Assembly (NCBI GenBank): GCA_018340375.1
Contig: JAFFJZ010000002.1
Location: forward strand, 10,992,001-11,056,000
Origin: Gonatopus flavifemur
Taxonomy: Eukaryota; Arthropoda; Insecta; Hymenoptera; Dryinidae
Direction: 5' to 3'
Length of the DNA stretch: 64,000 nucleotides
Part shown: one piece after another, positions 11,274 to 22,098 of the stretch
Position numbering within the stretch: the first letter of the stretch is position 1
Layout of the letters: the number at the start of each line of letters is the position of its first letter
Notes under the pieces: model-generated
The model's database searches: none
What the model was told of the DNA's origin: nothing
Seen by the model: only the letters and a program-made list of their open reading frames with translations
Position numbers and translations under genes: made by a program

Positions 11274-12201
11274 TATTGAGTAACGTCAAATTCAATACTC
11301 CAAACGGCTCTGTCGTCGATCGAGACTTCAAGTTTCATCTACCCCCAAAGTTCAGGTTTCTCCCACCTTGCTCTCCTATAATCTTTCTCTTCTTATCCTC
11401 ATCAACTTCCTCTCTCTCCCTCTCTATCAACTTATATGTTAAACAATCACTCATGAGTATATAGATGCGTTGAAGTTCATATCATTCGGTTCATAGTAGG
11501 ATTAAATGGAAATCGAAAAATTGTGTACACGTTACGTCCACACGTTTCAGGAAGAAATATTGTAATTCAGTCACATCGTGTAGTATGTTCATGACATTTC
11601 GGATCAATGTGTACATTCTTTATTGTTGTACATACCGTGAGGAGAAAGAAATATTGCTCTGTGAAACATGCATGAGTTATAACTTACATCTATAACACGT
11701 TATCTTTGTTATATCATGTCATAGACAATGTACAAACCGCGTGAAACTAAATCGAATTGTACAAACGACAGTCCGGAATTGGACCATGATGAAAATATTT
11801 CCCTGTAGTTTTTCCAAATCGATCATACTATTCAAATACGGAGAAATTCGTAAACGAAGAGATACATATTTATATTTGGAATCATCATATTTTTATGGTG
11901 CATCGTTGATGGAAGAATCCTGGAGAGGAATAGGAACTGTTGAGCTTCAATAGTTCGAACTACTTACGTCCAATGGTTTTCAATAGTATTTTCACGGTCA
12001 CTGGAACGGTAATCATACTGTCAAATATATCTGGAATTTTTGTTTCAATCACGTACATAAATTCAGGTCCATACACATTCTACAAAAACATAAAAAACTA
12101 TAGATTATGCTATAGTTTACATTAAATTTAATGTAAAATGTGTATGAAAGTGAATTAATCCAGCAGAAATATTAAAATTATTGCATAAATTTCTAACAGC
12201 G
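11274..12201. other. No gene recognised
   Basis: A TC-rich tract lies at about 11340-11440 (TCTCTCTCCCTCTC). Only short ORFs occur, and nothing was identified. Confidence 0.35.
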
Positions 12202-12468
12202 CACGGAAAAAAAGGTATCTTGAAAAATACCATAATTTATAGATTTCTGGCGTTGGCCTAACCCGAGTCAAAATGTTCACGTGAAGAGACTTTTAAAAAT
12301 ACTATGATGGCTGAGATTTTCATGATGAAGGTACCATACTTTTTTGTAAAAGTCCAAGAAATTGTGGGAATTTTAGAGGTTCGTTCACATAAATATTTTG
12401 ACCCGGGTCAGACCAACGCCAAAAATCCATAAATTATGGTTTTTTTCAAGATACATGTTTTCTCAGTG
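12202..12468. mobile_element. Foldback MITE, arms about 85 bp
   Basis: The left arm reads CACGGAAAAAAAGGTATCTT and then ATTTATAGATTTCTGGCGTT. The reverse complement of the right end reads CACTGAGAAAACATGTATCT and then ATTTATGGATTTTTGGCGTT. Pairing continues through the CCCGRGTCAAAAT words. A second, decayed copy starts at 14750. Confidence 0.8.
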
Positions 12469-12666
12469 TGTAGAACCAATAGTATTCTCACCTATGGAAT
12501 CTTCGTTTGATATAAATTTTCACTGTGAAGGGAAGGTTTGGAACCCTGATTGATGAACGGAAAATCGCACAAGGTTCAATGGAATTCAATGATATTCAAC
12601 CACAAAATTCAGCAAATTTAATGGGACTTTATAGAATATTGCAACTTTTTCTGGAACATTAGTATA

Positions 12667-12857
12667 CACTGAGAAAAAATTTTGGTTCCCATAACCATGT
12701 TTTTGACTTTGACCATGTCATGTAGTTATCACAACCAGATTTATGTGATTTTGTTTTGTTTTTCTGGTTATTATAACCAAATTTCTAGTCACCTTAAGCG
12801 TAAATCCTTCACTATGCGGGCATTGTTTCTGTGACCATGTTGCTTTTTCCCTCAGTG
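12667..12857. mobile_element. MITE, ends CACTGAGAAAAA / TTTTTCCCTCAGTG, TA duplication
   Basis: 191 bp with TA at 12665-12666 and 12858-12859. The interior repeats AACCA/TGGTT and CCATGT words (GGTTCCCATAACCATG, GACCATGTCATG, GTGACCATGTTG), a motif-array interior. Confidence 0.7.
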
Positions 12858-13764
12858 TAGCTATGGAAATGGTTTCATCATGATGCAAAAGATATCCCTT
12901 CATGTTTGGATCCTAATATCCAAAGATTGAATTCTGTCAGTATTTTTTCATATTTCACAATTTTTTTTCCGGTTCCAATTAAATCAAAATTTCAGTATTT
13001 GTATCAAATGAACGAGTTAGATAAGAAGATTGAGAATCAGCTCGCCATTTGAAACTTTTCAATTGGATTCTCGTAATATATTCTCAACTTTGTACTCATT
13101 AATTCCGATTTTGTCTCAAGTGAATCAAGATGAAATATCAAGCGATAAAATGTAAAACTGATAGAGAACGATGTATCTCGATTCCATTTGGTGTTTATTC
13201 GTTCATTCTTTTATCTATTCATTCCTTTGTTAATTCACAATCTCAATTTGTTGATCGCACAAATTATATCGGTGGAAATCACAGGAATTATTCGGAAGGC
13301 GTAATTCTGTATAACTTTCATTTGAATCATTGTTTGGAAAAATGCTTCGTTTGAAAAGCAGCTGTTTTGCACAGAGAAAAGTTTATATCAAAGATTACTA
13401 TATTTTTATAATAATCGTGGGATATACTTTATTATGAGGCTGAAAACTATATTTATTTTGAATTATAACATATTTATCTTCATCCTGACGAGAGAGTATG
13501 GTGAATGCTCGTATGTGATACTTGTGGTTCATAGCGACATAATCAAATATATCTCAAAAGTAGAATATAAATATGCTAATATCTAATATAAAATTTTTAC
13601 TGAGTGGAATTCTGATGAAATATTCATTGAGTGGTTCGATTGAAATGATTCCATCGTGAAACATGATGGAGATAATCGGTAAATCGCAGGGTGAATCAAA
13701 TAATATTAATCCTTGTATATTAAACATTCGCTTAACGAGTGCGTTACTTTGAAAAGTTCTGTTA
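12858..13764. other. No gene recognised
   Basis: AT-rich DNA with one 74-codon ORF (13130-13354) that has no domain. Nothing else was seen. Confidence 0.35.
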
Positions 13765-14226
13765 CCCTGGTAGGAATTATGATTGGGAATTAGATAGGCC
13801 CCAGCTAGTTTTCTCAGATGTTAGGTTGGTTTCTAGCTAGTTTTGTAACGCACTTTCTAGCCTGTGCCCATCCAGATGTCACAGGGAATTGCTCGAATGT
13901 TGTTCAAATTGGTGATTAGAAATGTGAAATCATGTGTTTTCTGTAAAATCACACCGATGAAAAAGGTAAAAATTTATTTTGACATGTAATCTCCAGTCAA
14001 GAAAGTTGCTTTTGGATTTATTTCCATAAAATAATCCCGAGTGACAAATTGAAACGTTGGGGATTTCTTTTATTCCTAACTCTGACGCATGAAAAATCTA
14101 CATAATCAACTGAATGTTTGGGCACTAAAGTCAAATTGACTGAAATATGTCATCCAGTCGTCCCCATGTGGGTCCCATCTAGCACGTGAATGGTAAATGA
14201 GACTCCCAGACAAATTTTTACCAGGG
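13765..14226. mobile_element. CCCTGGTA-ended MITE, TA duplication
   Basis: The left end is CCCTGGTAGGAATTA and the right end AAATTTTTACCAGGG. TA flanks both sides (13763-13764 and 14227-14228). The interior has CTAGCTAGTTTT and TTCTAGC words. The end sequence is shared with 34516 and, in altered form, 41337. Confidence 0.6.
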
Positions 14227-14383
14227 TATGTTCAATGAGGAGGGATTTTGATGTTCTCAAATTCTTGTTGTTGTTTTTATTCACAAGAAATCACCAGCAA
14301 TTAACTTTGAACCACACAAATTGAAAAAGAATGCTCAAAATGACGGGGAAAGCATAGAAAACTCGTCATAAATCATCAAAAGT

Positions 14384-14498
14384 TAGCAACGACGTTATCG
14401 CTATCGTTACTCGATGAGAAATAAAACGCGTTACCAAATAACGAATAACGTAACGAGTAACATGGTTCCATTTTATCCGTTACTTTCGAACCCTGACA
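14384..14498. repeat. CGTTAC/GTAACG word array
   Basis: Within about 100 bp the word CGTTA or its complement occurs many times (GACGTTATCGCTATCGTTAC, CGCGTTACC, AACGTAACGAGTAAC, CCGTTACTTTCG). The right end reads CGAACCCTGA, a common element terminus. A matching left terminus was not found. Confidence 0.4.
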
Positions 14499-14632
14499 AA
14501 CGATCGACTGATTCCGCTCGTTTGAGTAGAAGAGGTCGTTATATGATCAGACATACAACCCCCATGTCATGATACTGAATGATACTTCACATTGTTGTTG
14601 CATGTTTGTGTATATAAATTCATAGAGGATCA

Positions 14633-15188
14633 CACTGTAAAACAAATCTGCCTGAAACTTCATCAGAATATTGTGAAGTTCTTCACATGATAATTTTGAT
14701 CTTCTTTTGAGCCTTCTGCAGCAGCCATATCCCTTAATTCAAAAACATACACTGAGAAAACAGATATCCTGAAAATTACCATAATTTATGGATTTTCAGC
14801 GCTGGTCTGACCCGAGTCGGAATATTTACTTGCACGAATATCTAAAAAAAACATAATTTTTTCTTTTTCAGAATAAGTATAAGTATCTTACTTAAGTCCC
14901 AAAAGATATGGTACTTTTTTTTTTTTTAGAGGTAAATTCAGGTGAGACTCACACCAGAGACTCAAAAAAAATCCAAAAATTATAAAACTTTTTTACCTTT
15001 TTTTTTTTGTAATGCTTACTGTTTAGAATTTTCTTTTTTATTCCAATAAAATATTTGTGGACTTCAATGAATGACTGTCACATCTCAAGAAGGAATTGTG
15101 AAATTCCATCATCAATATTGAATTCAATATGGAAATTTGATATTTCTCAAAGAATTTCGTAGTAGATTTAAGAAATTTTCGAACAATG
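14633..15188. mobile_element. CACTGTNAGAAAA-family element carrying a nested foldback
   Basis: The left end CACTGTAAAACAAATCTGCC, followed by TGAAACTTCATCAGAATATT, matches the copy at 30961 (CACTGTTAGAAAAATCTATC). The right end, with CAAAGAATTTCGTAGTAG and TTTTCGAACAATG-TA, matches the reverse complement of the sequence from 30719. The middle is occupied by the insertion at 14750. Confidence 0.6.
14750..15012. mobile_element. Decayed copy of the 12202 foldback, nested
   Basis: Begins TA-CACTGAGAAAACAGATATCC and continues with CCATAATTTATGGATTTTCA and CGCTGGTCTGACCCGAG, matching the 12202-12468 arms. The opposite arm is degraded (AAAAAAATCCAAAAATTATA) and runs into homopolymers, so the right boundary is approximate. 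Confidence 0.6.
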
Positions 15189-15230
15189 TACTGATCATCC
15201 AATACACATCGGTGTTTGAATACTGCATTG

Positions 15231-15382
15231 CCTTGGTGAAAATGAAGCGTTAAAGCGCAGCGAAAATGTAACAAAAACGCAAGCGAAGAGTCATCTAAGC
15301 GTAATTTAGGAGAGAATCGGAACATTTTCAGATTTCATTTGTTTCAATATCCGCTTCCTCCACTTTTGGATTTCTACCAGGG
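15231..15382. mobile_element. Short MITE of the CCCTGGTGAAAATGAAGCG family
   Basis: Starts CCTTGGTGAAAATGAAGCGT and ends TTTGGATTTCTACCAGGG. It aligns over its length with 61313-61431, sharing GAACATTTYC, TTCATTTGTTTC and CACTTTTGGATTT. AAGCG words recur inside. The ends match the mariner insertion at 8109. Confidence 0.7.
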
Positions 15383-16321
15383 TAGTCGTGCGAAAAAGAA
15401 ATCACATTTTTGCTTGCGTCGTATCTGTGAGATACACAATCAGTTTTTCTCAATTAACTGTAATATTATGTTCAGATTTTGTGGTTAATTTGGAAAAGAT
15501 ATACAATTTGGGGAAAAATATTCGTTACTTCAAAAATTACCAATCGAACTTATCCCAGACAGCATCATAAGTTCCTCAAATGTTTTGGGAACGTGTCAGT
15601 TGTTTCGCGACCTATGATCGCAACAACTACGTTCTCAAAACATTTTCAACATCTACACTGAGCAAATATGTATTTAATTCATGAAAATTTTCCATTTCGT
15701 CGGTAATTCACGCTAATTTACAAATCATTCATTTTTGAAGTTTGAAATATGACTCATCCATCAAACGGTAGTAAAACCACATTGTTTTTCACATAATCGA
15801 GTAATTCTCACTCAACAGCATAAAGAACTCTGAAAATACATGTACTGTAGATAATGATGTAAATATATTAGAATGTCGCTTCAGAGTCGAACTTTTTTCC
15901 ACTAAATCTAGCACTTCATAAGCTTATACATGTGATTCATTACACGCAAAGTTGTTTCCCTTCCATATATTTGATTCAGGATCTGTTTGAAATGAAAATT
16001 CTGCACAACTGTAATAAAATTATTGATTTGAAAAAACCAAGTCAACATCCATATCATCTCTTCAAAACCTTACAAAACGTTTTTGAAACATTTCGTTTGC
16101 AACGAAGTACATTTCGTGAATATTTACAAAACATCCCAGTGCTGTTTGAGTATTTATTCATAAAAATAGGTATTTAATGACTAAAAATTAATTTCTCAAC
16201 CAGCTCGAGGAATAGACGGAGGGAGAATTAAATCCATGCATACGTGTCCCAGCTATGATGGGAATAAAAAATCTTGTAACTGTCAGATACCTCGCAACTA
16301 CTGCATTGTTAAAATGAAGAT
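15383..16321. other. No gene recognised
   Basis: Several ORFs of 60-81 codons occur in different frames without domains. AT-rich, with no repeat boundary seen. Confidence 0.35.
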
Positions 16322-16553
16322 CACTGTAAAAAATTTTCTGAATATTCAGACCACCTTGTAATTTTTCACAGCAGCAGGTCTGGATTACCAGGAAATTCTT
16401 CTGAATCTTCAGATTTATTCTGAAAATTCAGACCAATATGGATGAGTTTTGAGAATACATCTGCAAATTCAGAAAAACTTCCTGATAATTCAGATCTGTT
16501 GCTGTAAAAAAATAACCGAAACATTTTAAATTTTCAGAAAATTTTTTACAGTG
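16322..16553. mobile_element. Foldback MITE with CTGAATNTTCAG array
   Basis: A perfect 21-base terminal inverted repeat begins CACTGTAAAAAATTTTCTGA (next base A). The arms pair further inward (CACAGCAGCAGGTCTG with CAGATCTGTTGCTGTA). CTGAATATTCAGA-like palindromes occur at least six times. AT flanks both ends (16320-16321 and 16554-16555) rather than TA. Confidence 0.8.
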
Positions 16554-17095
16554 ATGACCTTTGGAATTCCCATGGAATATCCTCCAATAGATGTACATTT
16601 TAGATATGTAATACAAATCTAAAAAACTTTATATGCAACGAGGGCCAATGAAAATTGTACGTCATGTTCACATTTTAGATAACTTTCCAACTCTGTCGTC
16701 TATGTGGAAATTCAGAGTGTCTCCAAGTATCATCCTACCGCAGGATGTTGACTTGTACAGGATATTACGTAACAACAAAATACCTTGGAAATCCTACCAT
16801 TGTTATGAACCTTTGTCGTGAGCTCATTCTTTACTGTTGTGGTAAATTTGCAGGTAATACAATTGTAGAGATTCTACATTATTGCAAACGTTTTATGAAT
16901 CCGGTGGTCCCATCGAATGAGAACGTATAATGAAAGGGATAATCATGGAACAAAGTTTGCCTCAGAGATGCAATCAAAATTAAATCATGTCGTAGAGACA
17001 AACTCGTGAAATTCTATAGGCACACCACAATTGATGTTGTACAATTTTATATGATATAAATTTCATTGCTTGGCTTCATTCTTAACCCTAGAACG
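16554..17095. other. No gene recognised
   Basis: Two overlapping ORFs of about 60 codons (16633-16821 and 16745-16930) without domains. Nothing else was seen. Confidence 0.3.
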
Positions 17096-17311
17096 GACAC
17101 GTAAAAAACACAGGAAATTTCAAATGGCTGTAACTCATTTGAAACTAAACGGATTTCAACTCACTATGATGGGCGGTTTTTGTTCGTCAGGATGTATACT
17201 TTGGAAATATTTGGGTGACAAACTACAGAGATGAAGAGAGGCTCAGATGCTGGGGTAGAAAAGAGTGTCCTGGGGTCCTAGAATGTGGGATACATTCTAG
17301 GGGTTCTAGGG
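17096..17311. mobile_element. piggyBac-type MITE with TTAA duplication
   Basis: Left end TTAA-CCCTAGAACG and right end GGTTCTAGGG-TTAA. The TTAA copies are 17092-17095 and 17312-17315. CCCTAGAA-type ends and a TTAA target are characteristic of the piggyBac superfamily. It is 216 bp and has no transposase. Confidence 0.8.
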
Positions 17312-17672
17312 TTAATAACGTATCCTCGAACTGGCTGCTTTATTCGTCAATTCTAATCACAAACTGCTAATTCTGACCATGCCAGGCAAATTCCAATTCA
17401 TTTTTTGAATATTAGAACGAAATGTGATTCGATATATAAGACATAATAATGAAATTTGTTCAAAATATGGATTGATTAGATATCCGCAGTCTCAGCTCAC
17501 TAGATCTGTTTTCAAAATCATAATTGCTGTGCGTAAATAAAAAATTTCTGTCTATCACTATAAGTGTTTCACATTGATGGAATTTTATTATTGAAGAATT
17601 GATTCTCTGGTTGATCTTTGAATATTAACATGAAATATAATCGTCCTCAGCTCCTTAGGTGAATACGTGCTA

Positions 17673-18130
17673 CACGGAGAGAAATGCAGGTCGGAAAAAT
17701 GGTTATCTTCAATAAAAATTTGGGAATATTCCCTAAGATCAGAGAATATCTCTCAAATTTTGAGTAAAGATGAAACGGTTCACATTTTTTGTGGAAAGGT
17801 ATTTTAGAAACAATGAAAAATTATCAATATCCCATAAAGAATAGAGAAAAATGTGAACTTTCCAAAAGTCGCGTATGGAATTTTACACAATGAATAGTAA
17901 ATTATCGAAATTTTATTCTCGACTTTGTAAAATTTTACGCGCGGCTTTTGGAAAGTTCATACTTTTTTGTTAAATATTGATAATTTTTCATTGTTTGTTG
18001 AATACAGTTCCACAAAAATATGGAGCGTTTTATCTTTACAACAAATTTAAGAAATACTCTCAGATTTTGAGGAATATTTTCAAATTCTTATTGAAGATTA
18101 CTGTATCTTCGATTTGCATTTTCCTTCGTG
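17673..18130. mobile_element. Long foldback MITE, copy 1 (pair of 43930-44786)
   Basis: The left arm CACGGAGAGAAATGCAGGTC pairs with the reverse complement of the right end, CACGAAGGAAAATGCAAATC, and continues through TCTTCAATAARAATTTG. TA flanks both sides (17671-17672 and 18131-18132). The centre pairs as well (AACTTTCCAAAAG with CTTTTGGAAAGTT). It aligns with 43930-44786 minus that copy's nested element. Confidence 0.85.
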
Positions 18131-18195
18131 TACTGCACAGTACGAAGAATTCCGGTGAATTTACTGGAATTTTTCGGGAAGTGCCTAATCCGATC

Positions 18196-18450
18196 AGTAG
18201 TGGACTATGGCTAACGCCAACAATGCCATGGCATAGGGGTGGCAGGCTGTGAAAAGGCGGTCTTCGTGTCGGGAAAAAAATATTTTCCTTCAATTTTAAT
18301 AAATGGAAAATAATAAATTCTCAGCGATGAAACAACATTTTTTGTCGATGGAAATGTTTTAGTTCAATGCAAAATAAAGTTCTGCTACTTTATAAGAGGT
18401 GGCAAACTACAGATGGCGTAGGGGTCGCAAAAACATAAGTCCGCCCCTAA
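18196..18450. mobile_element. hAT-type MITE with 8-bp duplication ATCCGATC
   Basis: ATCCGATC occurs at 18188-18195 and 18451-18458. The left end has AGTAGTGGACTATGG. The reverse complement of the right end is TTAGGGGCGGACTTATG. Inside, GGCGTAGGGG and GGCATAGGGG also pair. An 8-bp duplication is the hAT hallmark. Confidence 0.65.
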
Positions 18451-18458
18451 ATCCGATC

Positions 18459-20917
18459 GCAGTAGATGAGAATCTCCAAATATTCGGTGAATTTATTAAA
18501 TTAATTGATGAAATTACAAAAAATTCAGTATATTCGCTACATTTTCTGAAATAATCACCAGAATCTCGATAATTTTTCTGAATTTCTCTTCGGATTGAGG
18601 GCCTTGAAGCCTCAGAGGGGGGATAATATTTTTCTACGTAGTTTTTAAACAACTAAGCAATGATCACAAATTTTCAATGTGTGGCAACAAAGTGCATTGC
18701 TAGGATGACGCCCTCAATGTGAATACAAAGCCCCAAATATTTCTAACAATGACGAAACAAGTTATAAAAATTATTGACATTTGAAGGTTTATGAAAATTT
18801 CTGTTCATTGCTGAGTTGTTTAGAGAAAACGTAGCGAAATTTCCCTAACATCTTCAAGGACTCCATGGCCTTGAATTGCTATTTCAATGACTGAAGAATC
18901 TCTCAGTGAATTCACTAATGTTCTCCACAGAGTGCTTGAACTGCAGATTGTAACCTGCATTCTACAGATCTTGCCTTTGGAAACACCAATATTAGAAAGT
19001 GAATGAACTCAAAATACACGATCTAAAACTCATCAGCCTCCCCTTTTTTGTATAAACACTCTGAGAATGTATTTGACTTTGCTTTTGATATTCATTCAGT
19101 CCATTAATCAAATTTGTGAAATTAGGACATCAGAGTTGAAGTGTCAAAAAGCATCTTCAACAACGAGGACCAGGATTCACTCTTGGATATTCGAAACTTG
19201 TTTAATATTCTGGATGTGGATGTTAATGAGATGCTCAATTTCCAACCAGTATGTGAACTTAGGAGGAAAGTTTCGACAGATACTGTATTGTTGACGGATT
19301 TGTGTATCATTCCACACATTGAGACTACAGACAACTCACCGAACAATCACGCGGAAATTCAATTTAGAAATCAATTCATCATCAATTCACATGAAACACA
19401 ACAACGTAGATATTACTCTGAAAATTACATACAATCATTGATCTTCGCCGTCGAATGGAAATCGATTCATCATTAACATGTAAGAGTTCAACATCCCGAG
19501 TCAGAATTTCATTCCCTCTTCAAAATACACACGCTGTTGCTTGATTGATGTATGCAAGAGGTTCGGCTTCCCAATGTTCTCGATTTCACAAAGAAATAAA
19601 ATTTTTCCGACAAATGAAACGAGTCGCATGTTTATTCGTTTATGTGTCTAGGGATTGACAAAGTCTAAAATTCACTGAAAAAATATTAGAATTGAGTGGA
19701 AATGATCAAGGGAATTCGATAAAAACTCATCAAAATAATGGATTTTATGCTCTTTCGGTGTACCTTTTTGAATCACTGAAAACAGGTCTCTCTGAATTCA
19801 TTGTCGGTTCGATACAGTAGATATTCAGATTTTGGAATAATAATAAAAAAGAGATGATTTGTCGGTCTCGGTGCATGCAATGTCAAAATGTGGAATACAC
19901 GTTGTGGGAAGATTTTTCTTTCATCTCGTGGAAATTCAATGGAAGATTTTCTGAAATGTGATGGAAATACTGAAAAGAATGTATTAATTGATTATGGAAC
20001 ATTTCCTTTCCCGTGGGATCGGAATGAATTCGAACAAAAAACAAGTACATCGGCATCGAATAATATAATACGTAAGCGAATACGTAAATTCTGTGAGAAA
20101 TAAAAACGTAGGCAGTTCCCGTATTTCGTGTCTCCCTTGGTTCGCATTGTATCATTGTGATGTTCGTTCCAGTATGTTGTATAGAGTTCAATAGTGTGAC
20201 CTTACGACTATGTAATGCTGTTGTGAAATTCGTGATTCTCCATGTGGTCCTTAGATGATAACCTAAGGTCGAGTAGAATACAGCCATCCTCGTAACAAAC
20301 CGAATACTAAGACTAACGTGTTTGAGAATTCCGGAGACAATGAAAAGCACATTTAACTATACCAACCCTATTCACGTTTCAGCCGTAAATTTATGTGTCA
20401 AAGAATACGCCAGGTTCAGAATACACGAATGAGTTAATTATAAATATTCATCTGAGTCTTGATACTACGTTCGTACTAGTTTCCTATCATCTGTTACATA
20501 AACTTCATAGATCATAAATTTCATCACACCGGGGATGGGGATTTTCAATTTCGAAAACCCATGTTGATTACTTGCCGATCTGTTTCGAATTTTCATTGAT
20601 ATACGTTTTTCTGTTTACTCTCGTATTATTCGAATAAAAACATATTCACCAACTCCGAGATTCTTTCACTCTTTGCTATTATTCCATTGGGTTCCATTCA
20701 TCAAAATATCAAAAGACGAGAGACAAAAATCCGGAGTTTGACAAGTTCAGTGCTATCTATTGTTGTTCTTATTCCATTGACAAACTCGGGGAACGTTTAT
20801 TTATATTCTAGAATTGGGAGTCTAGTGGTCCAGATTTTGACCTCCCGGTCGTTTTTTTTTGTTTACGCAATACAGCAGGTGAAATTCTCCCATGAATGAA
20901 GAATTCCAATCAAGAAT
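18459..20917. other. No recognised gene apart from a candidate ORF at 19126
   Basis: AT-rich DNA with scattered short ORFs. The 155-codon minus-strand ORF at 19883-20350 shows no domain. No repeats with clear ends were found. Confidence 0.3.
19126..19476 (+). CDS. Unidentified ORF, possible exon
   Basis: An open frame follows TTAG at 19122-19125, which could be a splice acceptor, and reads DIRVEVSKSIFNNEDQDSLL, then FNILDVDVNEMLNF and CELRRKVSTDTVLL, ending at TAA 19474-19476. It is acidic and polar with no signal or membrane segment. It has no ATG near its start. Composition is more protein-like than neighbouring ORFs, but no family was recognised and no partner exon was found. It may be chance. 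Confidence 0.2.
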   Translation, partial: DIRVEVSKSIFNNEDQDSLLDIRNLFNILDVDVNEMLNFQPVCELRRKVSTDTVLLTDLCIIPHIETTDNSPNNHAEIQFRNQFIINSHETQQRRYYSENYIQSLIFAVEWKSIHH

Positions 20918-21298
20918 CCCGTAAAGCACAACCACCGATTCTCCACTCAGGACTTCGGTGGACTGGAGGTGGAGAATCAGTGGAGAAATGAGAGCCGTGG
21001 AAATAAGGAAGAAACAAGGGAGAGTCTCCGTTGAGGCAACGGAGAGACGACGTGGATTTGTCCGCCCCCTTTATTTTCAATAAAATTCATATCTGTCGAT
21101 TCACTCATTGAAATTTGGTTGTTTGAATCGACAGATATGAATTTTATTGAAAATAAAGGGGGCGGACAAATCCACGTCGCCTCTCCGTTGCCTCAACGGG
21201 GATTCTCCCTTATTCCTCCCTTATTTCCACGGCTCTCATTTCTCTACTGATTATCCATCGAAGTCCTGGGTGGAGAATCGGTGGTTGTGCTGTACGGG
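20918..21298. repeat. Very long near-perfect hairpin
   Basis: The left arm (20918-21102) and right arm (21125-21298) are reverse complements with few mismatches, separated by 22 nt. The innermost 54 bp or so, from GACGTGG to the GAATCGAC turn, appear identical. Farther out, a few small indels occur. The ends are CCCGTA and TACGGG with AT on both sides. It contains GGAGAATC/GATTCTCC words. It could be a young foldback transposon or a hairpin RNA source. No protein is implied by the ORF across the right arm. Confidence 0.9.
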
Positions 21299-22098
21299 AT
21301 CAAAATTCTCGAAAAAAGGGCTCCAAACTTATGAGATTTTACTTTTCATGTTCATTCAGCGAGCTGTTAGAGAAAGATTGAAATGAATTAGAAATTACAA
21401 AATATTCAAGATCATTATGTGAGTTGGATTCTGAATTTAAAAAAAAACTCCCAATCTCTGAAAATTTGCACAGATAAGGTTAAATAAATTTGAAATAACT
21501 TTCGGGGGACGTCAAAATATCTTCGAAGTGCCTCTTGAGAATAAATCCTAACACACAGGAAGAGAGAAATTTGCAGGACAACAAACTATTTGTTATCACA
21601 GCAATCTTTTCAACTATGGCAGCGATTTTTCAGTTGTGACAGCGAGAAATGTTTGCTCCTCCAGCAAATTTTGTAATTATATATAGAATAGCTAACAAAT
21701 TCTGCTGACGAAATCAACATTGTTCACTGTCACAGCTGAAAAATTGCTGTCATCCCTAATAAGATTGCTGTGGTGGTAAATAAATTGCTGTCACAGTAAA
21801 AAATATTTGCTTTTTCAACAAATTTGGTATTATATTCAAAATGTCAGGAAAAATTTCGTTGCCGACCATTTTCACGAATGACTCATTTCACGATAGATAA
21901 AATCCCGGTTCCTATTTCACGATGACCATCTTCACGAATCTAATCTCACGAATGACTCATTTCACAATTTTTGACGACAGTTTTTTATCTCATGTCAATT
22001 TATTTCATATTTTATTTACAGACATCGAATTTGCAAAATTTTTGACAGTTTCATTTTAGATTATTCACACCGTTCTATTTTACAAAATTTCCTTGAAC

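Noticed and set aside
11340..11440. Pyrimidine-rich tract as a splice acceptor or promoter element
   Set aside because: No downstream exon or gene could be found.
19883..20350. 155-codon minus-strand ORF
   Set aside because: Contains no recognisable domain or signal and has an opposing ORF; not supported as a gene.
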